From positions 65,931 through 129,930 of the forward strand of contig NMRB01000952.1 in assembly GCA_002633025.1 (NCBI GenBank): a stretch of 64,000 nucleotides of DNA, in the 5' to 3' direction. The DNA is from Notospermus geniculatus. Its lineage: Eukaryota; Nemertea; Pilidiophora; Heteronemertea; Lineidae. The position numbers were made by a program, and so were the translations under genes. Below the pieces are notes generated by a model. The model ran no database searches and was not told where the DNA came from. It saw only the letters and a program-made list of their open reading frames with translations. Each line of letters opens with the position of its first letter. The first letter of the stretch is position 1. Positions 1 through 11,000 of the stretch are shown here, piece by piece.

Positions 1-1866
1 GAATGTATTGCATCATCGCCTTGATGCAGTTATATGGTAATACAATGTTGACCTGAACTTGCAATCAGCAGATCAGCCAACCATGACATGGTGGTAGGTC
101 TGCATGGTGCGAAGTGGTTTTGTTGTTGTCATTCCTGCTGTTGAGTACACCCATTAGAAGTTGAAGTAAACATCATTGTTTTATCGTAATTGTGTGAAAA
201 TAAGTGAAGATTTCAACTGGAAAGTTAATGAGAAACAATGACTGAATACCTATGCCGATTCTGAGCAAAAAAACCCCAGTTATTTCCCTACTTTTGTTGA
301 GGTTCAAAAAAGCATTGTTTTAGATAATTAGGTTTTTTGTTCTCCCTGCATGGTGACTGTTGATCTTTTGCTGTCAAGTATCACCACTGTGAATTTTATC
401 CAAATCGGAGCAATACTTTCAGAAATATGCACACTTTGGACATGGGAGCGTTCTTCCTCCAGCCCCTTTATTTTGGTAGCTGTTGTTTTGGCACACTTGG
501 TCACCCGATCATCTTTATATCCTGGACTGCCGGATAGAAACATGTTTTTTTCTCCATAATATCATACACAATAGAGATCTCGTCTTATCAGGCAATAAGC
601 AACAAGTGGGAGAAGTACATTCACAGAAAAACATCAGCAGAGTCGGAAGATGTGGGTTGTGCCGGAAACAAGCCTGTGCAGTGATCTCTCTGCTTCTGTT
701 ACATCTCATAAACATAACACTGACGTTCGCTGCATGTCGACAGCGATAAGACCTGATAAGATGATGTGGTGTCTTGTTGTTCCTAATTATGACATCTTAT
801 ATCTTCTCCCTTCTTTTTCATTGTTCTGTCGTTTGGTTTGGTCGTGGTGCTGTCAACAAGACTTGATCTATGAATATTTGCGTTCTCGGTGTTCGAGACT
901 GCCGTTCTCGAGTTGAGTCAACAACTACATGAACTAGGTCAGCACGAGTGTGGTCAAGAACGAGAATTCGAATACACCCCAAGAGGGGGAAATCCATCCC
1001 ACGCAATGCAGGTTTGGGTCAGTTAGATAAGGGTAAACATGGTGAATGAAGAACTGATTGTTGGGACAAGCCGGTGGGGTGTGACCCAGAACAAACATTT
1101 ATTATCCTAGGCCTCGTCATGTAATCTTTCTCTAACAGAACATCACTTGTTGTTATTATGATGCGTTTCTACCGGAAGTCGGGGGTGGACACGGATACAT
1201 CAAAACAAACATGGCTACCTGCCGAGGATGTTGACTGGCAGCCAATATTATTTATGATAAATGGATACATTGTATGAAAAAATATATCCGGCGGAAAACA
1301 GGTGTTGTAAGTTATACTCGTGTTTTTCTGTATCTGTATCACGGTTGCCATAGTTTAGAGTTCATGAATGGATTTGGGATGGGTCACTTTGGTTACTTCT
1401 AAAGACTTTTCTTACGTTTTGTGGCTCTTCATAGGTTTCGATTCTAAGTCTGTTTTAGGGTTTTTGAGCAAAGGTAGGCCTATTCATTGTAGGAAGTTAT
1501 CAGAGGTTTTTTTCAATGAATATCTGTCTGATAGGGTTTCTGTGAGATCTGAGAACATAGGTATCCATTGGAAAGCTCTCAGTGAGCACTTTCAAATGAA
1601 TACCTATGTTGAGTATGTGATATGGTTCGTGTAAAATTCGTTGGATCCGACGATCTCAATGAAATCACCACTGGCGGTGAATGGTTGGTGTCTTGACCTT
1701 GACCTCTCTCATCTCCCAGGAGCTCCGTCCATGTCCCTTGCCACGAGCGAGAATCCCTTATTCGTCACTTCATGAGTCATCCAGAAAGGGTTCAAAAGTT
1801 TACGACCCCCTGCAGTGTGTTCATCTTGAGGTGTCGATTTCAAGACTGTGACGTTGATTCTGCTGT
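1..1866. other. non-coding, no gene seen
   Basis: No recognisable protein domain or splice-bounded exon was found here. All open frames are under 90 codons and do not resemble known families. A 59-bp imperfect palindrome lies at about 1554-1612, with arms AACATAGGTAT and ATACCTATGTT. The stretch could be intron or upstream sequence of the CBL gene, whose first exons are not seen. Confidence 0.5.
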
Positions 1867-2085
1867 CAGAGTGGTGCAGTGGAAACTGTCACCTCTGAGG
1901 TGCCGGTTCAATCCCTGGATTGGACCTCTTCTTCATGTGATGGAGAGGGCTTCCCGGGCACTCTGGTTTTCTCCTGCTGTAAAGTAAATTTACCCAATAT
2001 TGTCTGTAGAGTTCATAATGTCATATTCGGCTCTGAGCTCTGCATTGTGTTCGGTCCATTCTTCACATGATAGTGAGGGATTCCC
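1867..2085 (+). repeat. tRNA-derived SINE, copy 1
   Basis: The segment starts with a tRNA-like head. GTGGTGCAGTGGAAACT resembles a polymerase III box A, and GGTTCAATCCC about 40 bases later is a good box B. A body follows with the phrase TTCATGTGATGGAGAGGG and the words CACTCTGGTTTTCTCCTGCTG. The same head and body occur on the minus strand at 7550-7755, so this is a dispersed family. Calling it a SINE rests on the two boxes and the repetition; no poly-A tail is clear. Confidence 0.6.
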
Positions 2086-2194
2086 CAGGATCTCTGGTTT
2101 TCTCCTACTGCACATCAGATTCTGTCTGTAGAGGCAATAATGCCATATTTGACTCGCGGGTCTCGATTCAGTTCTGATAAGGAAACCGCTCAAT

Positions 2195-2390
2195 GTTTTA
2201 TCCCAACAGGTCGGCGCTGTGAACGGTTACACTGACGACGTCAAAAAACGAAGCAAAGCAATGCCGTCGCGTCACGACATCCCCGACGCAGTGCAACATG
2301 GACGAGACGTCGGAAAACGGTACAGCCGCTCACAGCGCCTCCTAGTGGTGGTAGTTCTGAGGTTCCTCATTAGATTTGAAGCTGGGAAAG
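2195..2390 (+). repeat. dispersed repeat, GGCGCTGTGAGCGGTT family
   Basis: This begins near CAGGTCGGCGCTGTGAACGG and runs through GACGTCAAAAA, GAGCAAAGCAA and TGACGACG-like stretches to CTCACAGCGCCTCCTAGTGG. Related copies lie at about 22240-22310, 30380-30450, 34350-34420, 41300-41370, 47460-47770, 52810-52950 and 55140-55300. The ending CAGCGCCTCCTAGTGG also occurs near 45200, 46590, 53500 and 54065, inside introns of the VWA-FnII genes. Confidence 0.6.
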
Positions 2391-2802
2391 CTCAATCAAG
2401 ACTCCAACAACATGTCAACACTTGATGTCCATGTTTCCTGTTTCCGGCCAACCCACGTAGGCCTAGATCCAGGCATGCTCATTAAGATTGGGAAATTCCC
2501 AGAAATCTCATATCTGCCCTGGGTCCTTGGTAGGTGAAGGATCTGTAGTGTAGGTAAAGTACATCGATGGGAATACTCCGGGATTTTTGTGATTTCTCCC
2601 GGTTGCTTGGCAACGAGAAAACTGCTAATTCATAATGAGAGGGGAAGGGGATTGTGAACGTGTGGCTGCTGGGACCAATCCCTCAACCTTGGGATCTAAT
2701 TAGTCTTCACAGGGTATCAAAGAAGACGTGTTAACCCTCTCTGGTAAAACATGGAGGGGTTGTCCGTGTGGGGTTATCGGTGGGGATGGTTATTGAAATA
2801 AT

Positions 2803-2972
2803 GGGCCATCGTCCGTCGCATGGGACAGTGAGCCATGTTGCCTTGTATTTTGTGCCTTTACAAGGGGAAGTAAAACACTCCATCCAAGTGAGGAACATGA
2901 GTAGCTTGAGATGGCCTCTTCTGTACTTACCAGAGCAAATAATGCTATGGCTTTGGCCTTGATGGAAAAATC
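2803..2972 (-). repeat. interspersed repeat R3, copy a
   Basis: Read on the minus strand, this matches 10656-10850 (plus) and 47517-47722 (minus) over about 170 bases. Each copy keeps GCCATAGCATTATTGG-like and CCTCACTTGGATGGGG-like words. The copy at 47517-47722 is missing from the paralogous site near 55200, so this is a mobile repeat and probably a SINE. No tRNA head was recognised. Confidence 0.6.
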
Positions 2973-3036
2973 TACCGGTAATACAAAATACATGTACAAA
3001 AAAGGGGCATTTTCCTCATCTGGCTGAACCAGGAAG

Positions 3037-3287
3037 TTACAGTGGAGGAGCCGAGATAGCCAGCAGCAGAGGAGGTGATATCGCAAGCGATTTGATCACA
3101 AGTGAGCAAAATCGGCTGTTGATGCCAAGTTGCACTGGACAGCGATCTGTGTAATCTTCTCCCCAGCAATGACCACCCAATGTCAAACAATACCAAAACC
3201 GATATCGCCTCGTCTGCGGTGGCTGGTGAGAAGATCGCTGGCGATCCGGATCACTTGCGATATCGCCTGGTGTGCTGCTGGGTTGAT
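3037..3287. mobile_element. MITE of the GATATCGC family
   Basis: Inverted ends read GATATCGCAAGCGATTTGAT on the left and ATCACTTGCGATATCGCC on the right, about 250 bp apart, with inner words TTCTCCCCAGCAATG and GGTGAGAAGATCG. Other members lie at about 21257-21482, 22335-22555, 29430-29650, 30476-30635, 33385-33603, 40400-40625 and 41398-41612. A degenerate copy lies at 34432-34630 and a single end near 63525-63560. No transposase is present. Confidence 0.65.
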
Positions 3288-3734
3288 CTCTAACAAGTTA
3301 TGGAGAATTCACACTCCATCCATCCTCCTACAGCAGGGCTTTGGTCTGTGAGTGGATGAAGAGGAGCAAGGTAAAAACCCCTGCTGTGGGAGGATGACTC
3401 CATCAAACCAGAACCAGAACTGTGAAATGGACTGGGTCGTTTTACGAAGCCATTAAAACCAGTCCAAACAAAATCTTGCTTTGCTCTCGATCGATATCAA
3501 TAACAAACAATAGAGACATAACCAGTAGGCATCGGGGATTAGGAGCTCTTTGTTTCAGTCGTAATGTGTCAGTTGAAATGACGTGAATGGAGATAGCGCG
3601 TTCCCACAGGTCAATAAATGATTTGTGAATGGTATTCCCAGGTTTCTACATGTAACAGCCTGTCATACATGTACTTCTGGTGTTGGTGATATTCTGTCTG
3701 CATGCCATTTTGGCTGGGACCTTCACAGGACTTT

Positions 3735-3877
3735 ATGGGCCGTATTCGAGAAGGGTGATCATCCTGCGATTAAGACCTAGACACGTGTAACTTCACTAAA
3801 TGAACACACTTCCACCATGCATTTGACGAAGTTAAACGCGTCTGAGTCTTAAACACCCTTTTTGGATACGGCCCTAA
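3735..3877. mobile_element. small inverted-repeat element
   Basis: The ends GGGCCGTATTCGAGAAGGGTG and CACCCTTTTTGGATACGGCCC are near-complementary and lie about 140 bp apart. It resembles the GGCCCATATTCATAAAACC elements at 12976 and elsewhere only in layout. No coding capacity. Confidence 0.55.
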
Positions 3878-4063
3878 ATTTGTACCTTGTCTTCCCAATG
3901 GGATGGGGACAGCCCGGTGCTAATAGGTGGCACCACCTCTTCAAATGTCTGTTTTAATTCCGTGTTGCTGCATTCATCCAACACAAATTCCCTTTACTGG
4001 TTTTATTCAGTTTCTCCATCATTTCTGAATCAGTTTTCTGAAAACAGTTTCAATCGCAAGGAC

Positions 4064-4067
4064 NNNN
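4064..4067. other. assembly gap (4 N)
   Basis: Four undetermined bases stand directly before a run of C. The larger gaps at 25814-26237 and 36737-36986 also abut long G or C runs, so homopolymers look like the cause. Confidence 0.9.
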
Positions 4068-4601
4068 CCCCCCCCCCCCACTCAATCTCATAATAAAGAA
4101 ACAAATTGTTTGTCGTACACGGTACAAATCCACTTACATGGAATAAAAGACATTCGCCGTCGAAGGCCACTCCTCAAATCAAATTTGTTGGTGGATAATA
4201 GGTTATTTGTACTTTTGACCTTGCATCTCGACGGCTTTCATCGCCTCAGGGGGAAGATAACTCGGCGTTTGACGCAATCGATAAGACTCCGTGTTTTGTG
4301 AATGAGACAGCGATGTAATCAATTTCACGTGAGGGGATTCAATGTGACGGAAGCAGACGCAGATTCATGTTGTGATCTCTGATTGTTATGGTTTGAAATC
4401 AGAGAGCCAGCAGTATCTGATACGTAGTGTAGCTCTAGAAACAATGCAGTAGAACTTCATTAAAGGCACCTTTTGTCAGCTGCTATTAGGCTCATATAAG
4501 TACGGTCATTTCATCACAGGTGGCGCTACCAACTGACAACCAGAATTTGCCTCAAATGTTGATGTTTAGTGTATTTTACTTGTAAACATGTCATGCCAAC
4601 C

Positions 4602-4850
4602 AATAGACAAATCCCAAATTGACGTAAACGAGAAAGATCTGCGCACTTCCACCAAAATCCTGAACACAACCTCGGTCTGAAACTGAATGACGTGACGCAG
4701 AGAACCCCACGACAGTGACTTCGAAGACGTTGCGTCAGAGTCGACCATTGCTGAATCATGGAATGCGACACGTCAGCTGGTTTCAGATCAAGCTTGTGTT
4801 TGCAATTTCTGTGGAAGTGCGCAGATCTGCGAATTCGGGATTTGTCTATT
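4602..4850. mobile_element. MITE of the GATCTGCGCACTTCC family
   Basis: The left end AATAGACAAATCCCAAATT and the right end GAATTCGGGATTTGTCTATT are inverted copies, each followed inward by GATCTGCGCACTTCC or its complement. The interior holds TGACGTGACGCAGA and GGTTTCAGATC words. Further members are at 16298-16542, 17670-17914, about 26963-27212, 52973-53245 and 54117-54345. It lies about 100 bp before the first CBL exon seen. Confidence 0.75.
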
Positions 4851-4952
4851 GAACCACCCCATGGAATGTCCACAATGTGTAGGGTACATGGACCGAGTTC
4901 TTCAAAACTGTTATCACCTAACTGACCTATTCTATCAACTTTCTCGTTCTAG

Positions 4953-5099
4953 TGTTATTGTCCCGTGGAAAATCTTCCGTCAAACGTTGAACGAAACGCA
5001 CAGAATCAGTTCTCCGCTGGAGGCGATGGCTCTCAAGTCCACCATCGACCTGACGTGTAATGATTATATAAGCTGCTTTGAATTCGATGTCTTCACAAG
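4953..5099 (+). CDS. CBL: CBL exon: EF-hand part of TKB domain
   Basis: The exon follows the acceptor TTCTCGTTCTAG and ends at AG before GTAAGA. It encodes [20 protein letters not shown] and, after [24 protein letters not shown], nearly the same as vertebrate c-CBL. This is the EF-hand-like module between the helical bundle and the SH2 fold. The open frame continues upstream to 4849, but that part is a MITE tail and unrelated sequence, so the splice site was chosen as the boundary. Confidence 0.93.
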
Positions 5100-8000
5100 G
5101 TAAGAGAGTTCATTCACGGCCAGATTGTCCGAAGACACGAACGTCCGAGGTGCTAAATTCTCTCCAAATGTGGTCACAGTTTACGGCTGTTGAGATGGTC
5201 AAATAGGAGTTGTCAGCTGAACAAACGTAAATTATTTTCTGATTCTTCATAGGTTATTTCAACCGTGGTCCAATCTACTGAAAAACTGGAATGTTCTCGC
5301 CGTGACCCACCCGGGCTATGTGGCGTTTCTGACGTATGATGAGGTCAAGGCCAGGTTACAGAAGTATATCAACAAACCAGGAAGGTATGTTTGGGATTCG
5401 GCTGAAAGATGGCAGCACTGGATGGAAAAAAAGTTGTGGGAGTATCCTGTCATTTTGCTTCCTTGAAAAACTGGTCAATTGTCATCCGTAGCGACCCGTG
5501 TTGTATACGCTGTCGTCTTTTCCAGTTACGTTTTCCGACTGAGCTGCACACGACTCGGCCAGTGGGCGATCGGTTACGTCACGATCGACAAACAGATACT
5601 ACAAACGATACCACAGAATAAATCATTGTGCCAGGCGCTGTTAGACGGGCAGCGGGAGAGTTTGTAAGTATGGCTGGCTGAATATCTCAATGATTTTGGG
5701 ACTTCACAATAGGTGGTCATCTTGCCCATTATGTGACCCGCTTCAGCAAAAGTAGGTGCATGTCGCAACTGAGAAAACGGTTAATGGCCTTACAACACAA
5801 TAGCTGAAATGTACGTCTCTACAGGTTGACAATAGTAGTGGACAGCAGTGATAATAGTTGAGTAAACTGATGACCAATGATGATCACCTGCAACATGCGC
5901 CTACTTTTGCTGATCGGGTCACGTATCTCAGTGATTGAGAGGAGACTTCACACTACATGTAGGTGGCAACTCTGTACTAGCGGTCTGAAAGTTGGCCACC
6001 ATCATCTGCCTGTATCTCCTCACTGCCGAAATCTGGTTGATACTTCTCGATGTTCACTCTCAAAGTTCTTTTTTCCAGCTATTTATACCCCGACGGGCGA
6101 AACATCAACCCAGATCTGAGCCACCTCGTGTACGACGTCCCAGAAGACCATATCCAAGTGACACAAGAACAGTATGAGCTTTACTGTGAGATGGGTTCCA
6201 CGTTTCAACTTTGTAAGATCTGCGCCGAAAATGATAAAGATATCCGCATTGAGCCGTGCGGGCATCTTTTATGTACACCCTGCTTGACGTCATGGCAGGT
6301 AAGGTCGTTGGTGAGTAGGTCCCTGGGTAACCCCTAACATTTTTTATCAAAATTTTAAAGATTCTTTTAACAAGCGACAGTCGAAAACCACGCAAAGTCT
6401 GGAATGACTGCAAAGTCAATTTTTCTCGTTTTCATTCGGAACTATCTCAAAACACACAAAAAGGGCCCAAAAAAGGTCAGTTTCTGCCCCCTTTTTGCAG
6501 CACTACTGTGTCATGCCTTTTTAAAGGGATGTTTTGCCGACCCTCTGACCTCCACTTGACTATAAAATTGAGGAAAAAAGTCAATTTTCATGATTTTCTT
6601 TTTGAGGGGTGTTACCACGGTTACGGAGTCGGACCTGATTGATGTTGTATCCAGTCATGTTGTCTGTGTGTCATTCAATATTTTAATTGGCAAATTTTGG
6701 GTTTCAAGTTCCAATCGGTGTCTAGTCATTCAGCTTCTGGTTTTTGACTCATTTGGGGCTACGAATAAACCCTAGTAAATGCTTTTACTTCACTTTTGTA
6801 CAGGACTCTCTCATGCATTTCTACAGCCAAACAGAAGTAAAAGCATTTACTATTCTTATTCATATTCCCAGTTGTGTTGTTGAAGAATCCGTAGCTTGCT
6901 GTTTACGTTATGCGTCTGATTTTCAAAGCTCATGACCAAAAACTTGGGCAGTTTGAGAATCAGATGAAATTAGGCCTCCACAGTCTTGTGCGTTTCATGC
7001 TTCGTTTGGTGGTAAACCCTTTGTTTTTGTCCACCCCTGCCTCCGCGCAGTTGGAAAATTGTTGCACCACAGTCTGGACAAGTTTGTGGAGGCCTTTTAG
7101 ATAAGGAAGTTTAGACTAGCCTAGAATGCTTTGCATGTCCTAATTCTAATAAGTTAATAAGATAATTGTCTTTCCTGTGCTTCTGCCTAGTGACACGGAT
7201 GCATGATCAGTCTGAAGACATCTTGTTCGTGGTATTTGAAATACTCTGCAGTCATCTGTAGAGCAGTGTTCTGATATCATTCTGGTCTTTGAAGCACCAG
7301 CAGAATGGGGAACTTTTCTGCCGTCGGTGGCCGTAAGAGGCCGCCTGTTACCGGTCCTAGAACGTCGCAAAATTTGGCGTCAAGTGCGTGAGCCACGGCG
7401 CCCACGTCATTATGGACGACGTTGTGGCATGCATTTCTGCCCTGTGACGTCAAATTTCATGACGTTCTGGGACCGGTAACTCGTAGCGGCCTCTGACGGC
7501 TCCTAAGTTCCTCATTAGGCCACGCTTGTCAACTAAGGAATAAGTTGACCAATACCAGCCTCTATATTAATATAAGCTCCATAGACAACATTGGGCGAAT
7601 AAATGTACAGCAGGAGGAAACCAGAGTGCCCGAGAAAACCTGTGGTGTCAAAAGAGTCACTCTCTCTATCACATGAAGAGTGGGTCCAACTGGGTGATTG
7701 AACCTGGAACCTCAGAGGTGACAGGTGTTGATGTTTGCACTGCACCACTCTGACAGTCCAGTCTGTAAATTCCATGTAGTTTCCATTCAAGACTATTATT
7801 TTCTATACGTTTATCTCCAGGAAAGTGATGGCCAGGGTTGTCCGTTCTGTCGAACAGAGATCAAGGGAACAGAACAAGTTGTCGTTGACCCGTTCGACCC
7901 GACCAAGCTCCACGCCCGCGAGAGTGAACAAGGACAGCGATGTGTTCAGAACCAACTCGATCTATTGGATGACGATGACGTGTCGTTTGAGGTACGTCAT

Positions 8001-11000
8001 TCCGCCGTTGTCGTTCATGTCAAAGGTCACCATACGGCCAATAACCTGTCATTTGCTTCATACCTGTGCTCACTTCGAATATCATGGTGTCTTCTTATTT
8101 CTGTTTAACTGCGTCATATTCTCAAGGTGTTGATAAGAAAGTCTCGGTCAAATGTGACCCTCCGCTACAAAACCAGTGTAAAGTCGTGCGGAAAATGAGC
8201 CTAAACGTACCGACATGACACCAGGAGATAAAGATAGAAATAGAATCACTCATATCAGACTTCACAGCAGACAGGCAGACAATACTGAAACTGACAAATG
8301 CACTGGTCCCAACTTGCCAACCTCAGAGTGACTGATGATTGGTTTTGTGGTGGCGGTTTACATTTGTCAGTTTCAGTGTTGTCTGTCTATTGTGAGGTCT
8401 GAGTGATCCTGTCTCTATCTTTATCTCCTGGTGTCACGCCAGTACGTTTTGGTTCATGTTCCAAGTGACTTTGCACTGGTTTTGTGGCGGAGGGTCACAA
8501 ATAGTTCAGCTTATGCTTGAATGAGCTTCAAACTGATCTCTCTGTAGCTCTGTATTACTATTACGGGTCGAGTGCTCAGCTTATGCTTGGACAAGGTTCA
8601 AACAATTCTGTCTGTAGCTCCATCTTAAGGGTCAGAGGTCAAGGTCATCCCTAACACACTGTCTCACGTTTCAGGAGCCGTCTCAGTGGCTCACATCAGC
8701 ATCTCTCTCGATCGCGATGAACCCGCGTGAACAGGTAGGCCTCTTCATCATCTTATAGGCCTACGAGGCTGAAGGGGTGAATGTCGTCCACTCTGAATCC
8801 TAACCACTATCCCACAACCCCTAATACCTGGCCTCCTACCCCTGACTCCTAAAGCCTACTCCCAATTCTAACCCCTGACCCTGACAGGCAGTCATTACCC
8901 AAGATGCTGGCTACCCTGATTCCATAGGATTAGACGACATTTACACCTTTACCCTACTTTGCCTCCTTCCATCTGGGGATTCATTTGACTTCAAATCTAA
9001 CTCACGCCCATCCAGTTCAAACATCTACCTTGAACCTGCCTTGCGTAATTACACACAATGGTGAACGCTGGTAGCGCAACCCTCTGCCGGACTAAAGTCA
9101 AAGTGGAATGTGCGACACAACAGACAGCACTGTAATCATACATGTATGTGATTCGTAATATGTCAAAACGTGCCAAAAACAAAGCAACAACATCATGTCA
9201 CACGTCCATTATGCAACAGGGTGAAAACTGGGTTTCATGTTCACTGCGCCACCACATATGGAATAGTTTGTGGGTTGAACGGTTTCACATTGGTGGCGTT
9301 ACCAGGGTTTCGCATTACTGATGTGGTGGGTGACTGGGATTCTACTGTATCTCTGATGTGAGAAAAATTGTTTTTTTCCAGTCGGGCAGTGCCAGATCCT
9401 CGCCATTCACCTCCCCCGGTATCTCTCCTACGATAGTTCGTCGTGATCTTCCACCCCCGGTTCCACCGAGACGTGTCTCACCTCTGTCTTCTCCGCCGAG
9501 CTCGCCGCATACCTCCCCAAAAATACCAAGGTGAGTGAATACTGAGAATGTAAACAATAGCTGGCCGTTGTGGGGCTGTATCCTGACTTGAGGCCAGGAA
9601 TGCCATGGTCGGGATTCCCATGGAGAAATTTCTGCTAATGAGCTTCACGGTACAAACTGAGAACCTAAACAATGGCTGACCGTCCTGGAGGTATATCTTG
9701 CTCAAGACAAGGAATTTTGTGGTCACCATTCCTCTGAGGTGAGGTCCGCTAACGGGCTTCATGGTGGAACAAATCGCAATCCACGTTAATATAAGATGTC
9801 AAGTTTACCTAGACCATAGTCATGATAGTTTGACAACAACTTTGGTATAAAAATGGCATCTGCTGCGGTTAAGTACATCAGCTCACTGAAATTCCCTCCT
9901 TCTTGTTCAGGAGAGTTCTGCCTCCAACGCCTCCTTCCGATGACGATATGAGGCCAACGCCGCCTGTACCCGAGCGGACGAGTCGCCAAAACTCAGCAGA
10001 AGTGTCAGCGTCTACGAATAAAAATGGTGGTGAGTTCCTGTCGTACAGCGACGTCTAAATTGCTACCAGTTTGTGTTGTTTTATTGCAAAAAAATTCTGA
10101 AAAAACAAAACTGTCAAATAAGACTGTCTTCAGTTTGGGAAGAAGTTTATAACCTTCGTGTGCACAGACATCATACCTCGGGGTTTTGTTTTCAGCTCAT
10201 CATTTACCTGAAGTACCCCCACCCCCGGCTCTCGGCGAAAAACGTGTCGAAACGCCACAAGTGGTCACGGGAAATCTCATCGATTTAGACGATGATTCAG
10301 ACGCCGAGGATTGCGTCGATGGTGACGTCCGTGATTCCAACGAGAATGAAACAAAATGGTCGGTACAGACGGATACAACGTCCACGGAAAACGTCATCAA
10401 TAATTCTCTCCATCGGACGCCGAGTGATTATGACTTTCCTCCTCCCATACCACAGCAGCGGCCAAATAAATTCTCTGCCCCACTACAGGATCACAAAATG
10501 AGGTTTGTGCCCAATATTCAGAGCTCCCTCTGATTCAGATCCCCCCCAGTAGTCTTTGGAGTTGTGCCTGTTACATTAGAGTCCCTGTCAAAACCTTGCT
10601 GATGTCAACAGTCATGTTTTGTGGATTGCTGGAAGGGCAACAGGTATCGTATTTTGATTTTTCCATCAGGGCCGAAGCCATAGCATTATTGGCCCTGGCA
10701 AGTACAGAAGAGGCCATCTCAAGCTACTCGTGTTCCTCACTTGGATGGGGTCTTTTACTTGCCCTTGCAAAGAAACAAGGTACAAGGCACCACGGCTTAC
10801 TGTCCCATGGATGAACCTGAACAGCGGGGAATGAAATTCCATATGGCCTAAGCTAGCTACCTTGATTTATTTTGACGTCTGTAAACACTCTGACAAATGA
10901 ACCAATCAGCAACTCAGAAATGTTCTCTTCTTCAGGTCACCACGGCGACAGGAAGCTCCCCCACCACCAAGAAAACTACGGGAAAATCAAGAAGTAAACA

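Noticed and set aside
4300-4400. Possible CBL exon with a FNVTEADAD translation
   Set aside because: It recalls the T-K-A-D-A segment before the EF-hand, but the expected F-W and following residues are missing and no good donor follows, so it is probably chance.
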